Assembly: GCA_035591015.1 (NCBI GenBank)
Contig: JAXIUW010236507.1
Location: 1 to 10,078, forward strand
Direction of reading: 5' to 3'
Length of the DNA stretch: 10,078 nt
Source of the DNA: Cephalothrix simula
Lineage: Eukaryota > Nemertea > Palaeonemertea > Archinemertea > Cephalotrichidae
The translations under genes were made by a program, and so were the position numbers. Position 1 is the stretch's first letter. Every line of letters starts with the position of its first letter. Positions 7,926 to 10,078 of the stretch are shown here, in pieces. The notes under the pieces were generated by a model, which was given only the letters and a program-made list of their open reading frames with translations, did not search any database and was not told the origin of the DNA.

Positions 7926-8031
7926 GCGACATCTTATTGGCTATTTACAATAATGACGTCATAACGAAATCTCCGTTCGCGACATCTTATTGGCCATTTA
8001 CAATAATGACGTCATAACGGAATATCCGTTC
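7926..8031 (+). promoter_or_regulatory. Tandem 53-bp promoter module: CCAAT box plus CRE, twice
   Basis: Two adjacent 53-bp units (7926-7978 and 7979-8031) differ at only three positions. Each carries ATTGG, the inverted CCAAT box (7936-7940 and 7989-7993), and the perfect palindromic cAMP-response element TGACGTCA (7954-7961 and 8007-8014), separated by 13 bases. CCAAT binds NF-Y, and TGACGTCA binds CREB/ATF-type bZIP dimers. The array ends 29 bases before a TATA box, upstream of a plausible first exon. That arrangement suggests it is a genuine proximal promoter controlled by cAMP, calcium or stress signalling. Near-identity of the copies points to a recent duplication or to constraint. Confidence 0.75.
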
Positions 8032-8060
8032 TTTCCTCCTCAGATAGATTCTTTTTAGCT

Positions 8061-8066
8061 TATAAA
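8061..8066 (+). promoter_or_regulatory. TATA box
   Basis: TATAAA, in the context TTAGCTTATAAATGTG, lies 29 bases after the CCAAT/CRE array and 50 bases before the candidate start codon. A transcription start is expected near 8090-8095, giving a very short 5' UTR of roughly 15-20 bases. No clear initiator motif is seen. Confidence 0.6.
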
Positions 8067-8110
8067 TGTGAACTATTTCGTTCTTGTTGAATTGAAATTG
8101 AGCAATAAAC

Positions 8111-8315
8111 ATGACACGAAAATGTTTTGCGCAAGAAAATGGGATTTCTGTGAACAGCGCCTTCAAACGGCAAAAACATAACAGAAAGAAATCGGAGCTA
8201 TTTGTACGCATTAAAAATAAGTTTAGGCATTTTAAATACCGTTTTGTAGAGGCCATGAAAGATAAGAAAAGGAGGCAGATTATTGTATGTTTTTGCATAG
8301 CTTTGGTTATAATAG
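8111..8315 (+). CDS. Small basic membrane protein, candidate first exon
   Basis: I do not recognise this protein. The ATG is the first after an in-frame TGA at 8099-8101 and has A at -3 (AAACATGA). It lies 50 bases after a TATA box that follows the CCAAT/CRE array. The exon encodes 68 residues plus one base and stops at ATAG|GTTAGT, a good donor; reading through meets a stop after one more codon. Residues 1-56 are hydrophilic and strongly basic, with K/R clusters such as KRQKHNRKK and KDKKRRQ. Residues 57-68 (IIVCFCIALVII) are the start of a membrane segment. The positive-inside rule predicts a type II signal anchor with a cytoplasmic N terminus. The membrane segment is too short without a further exon. 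The oppositely oriented frame at 7987-8298 has no promoter context and is treated as a shadow. Confidence 0.55.
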
Positions 8316-8321
8316 GTTAGT
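8316..8321 (+). promoter_or_regulatory. Candidate splice donor of the membrane protein gene
   Basis: ATAG|GTTAGT fits the animal donor consensus at five of six intron bases. It leaves a phase-1 end, one base (G) of the next codon. It falls in the middle of a hydrophobic run, as expected if the next exon completes the membrane helix. Confidence 0.5.
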
Positions 8322-8505
8322 TTGTTTTTTTTGTGAATTTGTAAATTTGAATTCTCGCGCTGCTTTTTAAATCACAGTGGATTCGTATACACCATACACA
8401 ATATACACAAATGTATGAATAAATTGGCAGGACGTTAGAAATGAGCCACCCCCAGCGGTTTTCTTGAAAGCTAGGGCCTAAACTACAGTACTCTAGTTTA
8501 CAAGA
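8322..8505. other. Start of the proposed intron
   Basis: This stretch is AT-rich with no open exon candidate. CCACCCCCAGCGG at about 8448 resembles an acceptor, but I saw no coding continuation worth reporting. Confidence 0.25.
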
Positions 8506-8554
8506 GTCAATCAGCCCCGCGCCGCCATCGACGCGCTGGAGCTGATATTGACTC
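8506..8554. repeat. Small inverted repeat, GAGTCAAT...ATTGACTC
   Basis: GAGTCAATCAGC (8506-8517) faces GCTGATATTGACTC (8541-8554), complementary except for two extra bases in the second arm. The loop is GC-rich and contains CGCGCCGCCATCGACGCGC. It sits exactly at the left edge of the duplicated segment. Confidence 0.55.
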
Positions 8555-8817
8555 TCGCGACTTTGGATATCATTTCTATAATCTCAAAATCATCAAATTT
8601 TGATAATTTAATTAAAGTAAATTTTTTAAAATCATTAAGTAAGAAAAATGTATTTTCAAAAATGAAATCTTATGAGGGATACTTCATCAAAAATATATAG
8701 AATTAATTAAATTAATCTATTTGTTTCCGATATTTTAGAAGCGAGAAGGAGACCAGCGCAGTCTTTCGAATTTGAAATAAAAATCAATTTCATTTCAAAA
8801 CGAGAAGTTCGTACAGA
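8543..8817 (+). repeat. Direct duplication, copy A
   Basis: This segment is repeated in the same orientation at 9227-9643. Long blocks are shared, for example GACTCTCGCGACTTTGG, TTTCTATAATCTCAAAAT, TCTTATGAGGGATACTT, the ATATATAGAATTAATTAAAT block, GAGAAGGAGACCAG, and AAATTTGAAATAAAAATCAA-type sequence at the end. Copy A lacks the roughly 105-bp insert and the 22-bp tandem seen in copy B. It includes TATTTTAG at 8731-8738, a usable splice acceptor. Confidence 0.85.
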
Positions 8818-8830
8818 CCTGATGTTCTAA
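8739..8830 (+). CDS. Alternative terminal exon candidate in copy A
   Basis: The sequence after GTTTCCGATATTTTAG is open in phase 1, so it can join the 8111-8315 exon. It would add E plus 29 residues beginning ARRRPAQSFEFEIKINF and end at TAA 8828-8830, giving a 98-residue product. It would end the hydrophobic run after only 12-13 residues, too short for a normal membrane helix, so I rank it below the exon at 9715. In duplicate copy B the equivalent frame hits a stop at once (G+AA, TAG). Confidence 0.15.
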
Positions 8831-9226
8831 TTTAGTACACATTTAAAGATAGGAAAAGTGTTACTTTCAAAAAATCGTAGATGCACGAATTTGATACATT
8901 TAATGCTCCTATATTATCAGAAAACATCTAAACATTAAATTATCAAAGTTTCGATACATACCGTGATGATTTTGACTTCCGGTATCGAGACTGGCCACAG
9001 GGGTTAATTTCCGCAAAAAAGCGTGCAGGTACACGTAGTTTTAAAGGCGACATCTGTATTTCGTAACCGATGCTTCGAATTTAATGAAACTCACAGGACA
9101 CTTGCTACATAATGTTAACATCATACGTGCCAAGTATCAAACTAATCGCTTCTTCATACCATAATATAAGGAAAAAACCTACGCACCATTATATAGAAAA
9201 ATCGTCATACCAGACCCCATCAACCC
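8831..9226. other. Spacer between the two duplicated segments
   Basis: No exon or repeat could be supported. ACTTCCGGT at 8976-8984 is an inverted ETS-like site. The rest is AT-rich and presumed intronic. Confidence 0.3.
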
Positions 9227-9420
9227 TGATATCGACTCTCGCGACTTTGGCGATTTGTCCGCCATTTCTATAATCTCAAAATTATAAAATTTTGATAATT
9301 TGATTAAAGCAAATTTTTAAAATCATTAAGTAAGTAAAATTTATTTTCAAAATTAAATCTTATGAGGGATACTTAATCAAAAATATATAGAATTAATTAA
9401 ATTAATCTATTTGTTTCCTA

Positions 9421-9464
9421 TGATATTTTAGAATAGAGAAGGTGATGTTTTAGAATAGAGAAGG
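9421..9464 (+). repeat. 22-bp tandem repeat
   Basis: TGATATTTTAGAATAGAGAA followed by GG, then the same unit with G for A at position 5. The unit is single in copy A, so this is a local slippage-type expansion. It duplicates the potential splice acceptor TTTTAG. Confidence 0.85.
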
Positions 9465-9478
9465 AGACCAGTTCAGTC

Positions 9479-9583
9479 TAGTCTGCTAAAGGAGACTCGT
9501 GTTTCTCTCTCAATACCCCCCTTTTGATCGAGCATTTGTATTGGTATATACAAACTCGTTAATTCACTAAGCACTGTACGGTA
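9479..9583 (+). repeat. Interspersed repeat, copy 2, inserted in duplication copy B
   Basis: This segment is absent from the matching place in copy A and aligns in reverse orientation with 7024-7116. Shared blocks include TAGTCT, GGAGACT, a CCCCCC run, GATCGA, TTTGTATTG, ATACAAAC, TTCACTA and CGGTA. Empty-site comparison with copy A makes this a recognisable insertion of a short mobile sequence. No clean target duplication could be defined beyond AGTCT on the left (9475-9479 region repeated as TAGTCT). Confidence 0.6.
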
Positions 9584-9714
9584 AGTTCCAAATTTGAAAT
9601 AAAAATCAATTAGATTTCAAAACGAGATCGAAGTTTGTACACACTGCAGTCCTACAATAACAACGCTATTATCCAATATAACAATGCTAATTTGTTTGTG
9701 TAAATTTGTTCAAG

Positions 9715-9881
9715 CATTGGAAGGTGTTTTTGCAATATTACCGGTATCACAAATCACTATAGAGACTACTCTAGTGAACGAGAGGATTTCTCCTACCGTC
9801 AAAATAGTTCGAAATAGCAAACGGGGGGGTATGAGAACAAAAGTTTATTTTAATAAACTATATAGAGACACGTTTCAATGA
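9715..9881 (+). CDS. Candidate second exon of the small membrane protein
   Basis: TGCTAAT (branch-point-like, about 9685) is followed by the T-rich run TTTGTTTGTGTAAATTTGTTCAAG. This is an acceptor ending at 9714. The downstream frame is in phase 1, exactly what the 8111-8315 exon requires. The junction codon becomes GCA (A69), followed by LEGVFAILPVSQ, which extends the hydrophobic run to residues 57-79, a full membrane-helix length, though with a glutamate at 71. The tail (about residues 80-123) is polar, mildly basic and cysteine-free, and ends at TGA 9879-9881. The joined protein is 123 residues, type II single-pass by prediction, with no family recognised. A possible donor GTATGA at 9829 would leave another phase-1 end, so the gene may continue. 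The connection is inference. Confidence 0.35.
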
Positions 9882-10078
9882 ATTTTCTTATTAATCTTAT
9901 TTTACTATAACAGATCAAAAAAACATCTTGAAAACGTCATAAATAATTTGCAAAGCATATATATAATTGTTTTTATTAATTATCTTCGTATAAAAAGAAA
10001 ATTTTTGTTATCTTGACTTCATTGTTTTCTTCCCGATTCCACGGCAACCAAAATAGACTGGTTTTAGTCAGATTTTAA
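9882..10078. other. AT-rich window end, possible 3' UTR
   Basis: There is no canonical AATAAA in this stretch; one lies at 9852-9857, inside the candidate reading frame. The sequence is AT-rich with no open exon. If the membrane-protein gene ends at 9881 this would be its 3' UTR and downstream flank, but no polyadenylation site can be pointed to. Confidence 0.25.

Larger units (their letters stand above)
9227..9643 (+). repeat. Direct duplication, copy B, with insertion
   Basis: This is the second copy of the 8543-8817 segment. It is longer because it contains a 22-bp tandem duplication (9421-9442 and 9443-9464, one mismatch) and an insertion at about 9479-9583 between AGTCT and the TTCCAAATTTGAAATAAAAATC tail. 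Removing these two additions brings its length close to copy A. The two copies differ by scattered substitutions, so the duplication is not very recent. Confidence 0.85.

Noticed and set aside
7987-8298. 103-codon minus-strand frame opposite the membrane-protein exon
   Set aside because: Its sequence overlaps the CCAAT/CRE array and the TATA box. The plus strand has the promoter, start context and donor, so the minus frame is taken as a shadow.
8543-9643. Complete LTR retrotransposon with the duplication as its LTRs
   Set aside because: The 409 bases between the copies show no coding content, no primer binding site was recognised, and the copies do not begin TG and end CA at matching borders.

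Overview
The window looks like AT-rich, intron- and repeat-dominated genomic DNA from an animal, most likely an invertebrate. The main evidence is one calmodulin-family exon of exactly 144 bases at 5788-5931. It is bounded by consensus splice sites and has the phase-1/phase-1 boundaries I recall for the corresponding exon of vertebrate calmodulin genes. There are no long bacterial-type ORFs, no Shine-Dalgarno-led operons and no rRNA. Non-autonomous transposons and palindromes are scattered throughout. I cannot name the species; a mollusc or another marine invertebrate would fit, but that is a guess.

Left part (1-5200). I see no convincing protein-coding exon here. It holds a 400-bp, almost fully self-complementary fold-back element (559-958) flanked by TA dinucleotides, with a stray piece of the same terminus at 1308-1324. 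It also holds a C12 tract, a 15-18-bp inverted repeat built on ACCGGTT (1766-1848) and a striking 56-bp hairpin (3011-3066). The rest is AT-rich intergenic or intronic sequence.

Middle part (5200-7160). A second miniature element (5203-5675) has inverted termini, a TTA target duplication typical of PIF/Harbinger elements, and an interior that repeats AAGGACG. About 110 bp further on lies the calmodulin-like exon, which encodes EF-hand 1 and the start of EF-hand 2. Its other exons are not in the window. Downstream, inside its presumed intron, are a tRNA-derived SINE-like sequence (minus strand) and a degenerate repeat field (6713-7160) containing the palindrome GGACTATAGTCC.

Right part (7900-10078). 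This is the most interesting region. Two tandem 53-bp modules, each with an inverted CCAAT box and a perfect CRE (TGACGTCA), are followed by a TATA box and an exon (8111-8315). The exon encodes a very basic N-terminal tail running into a membrane segment and ends at a good splice donor. A phase-compatible acceptor at 9714 would complete the membrane segment and give a 123-residue single-pass protein of no family I recognise. The proposed intron carries an imperfect direct duplication (8543-8817 and 9227-9643). One copy holds an alternative phase-compatible exon. The other has been interrupted by a repeat that also occurs, inverted, at 7024-7116. If the calmodulin-like gene really extends past the window edge, this small gene is nested in its intron on the same strand.
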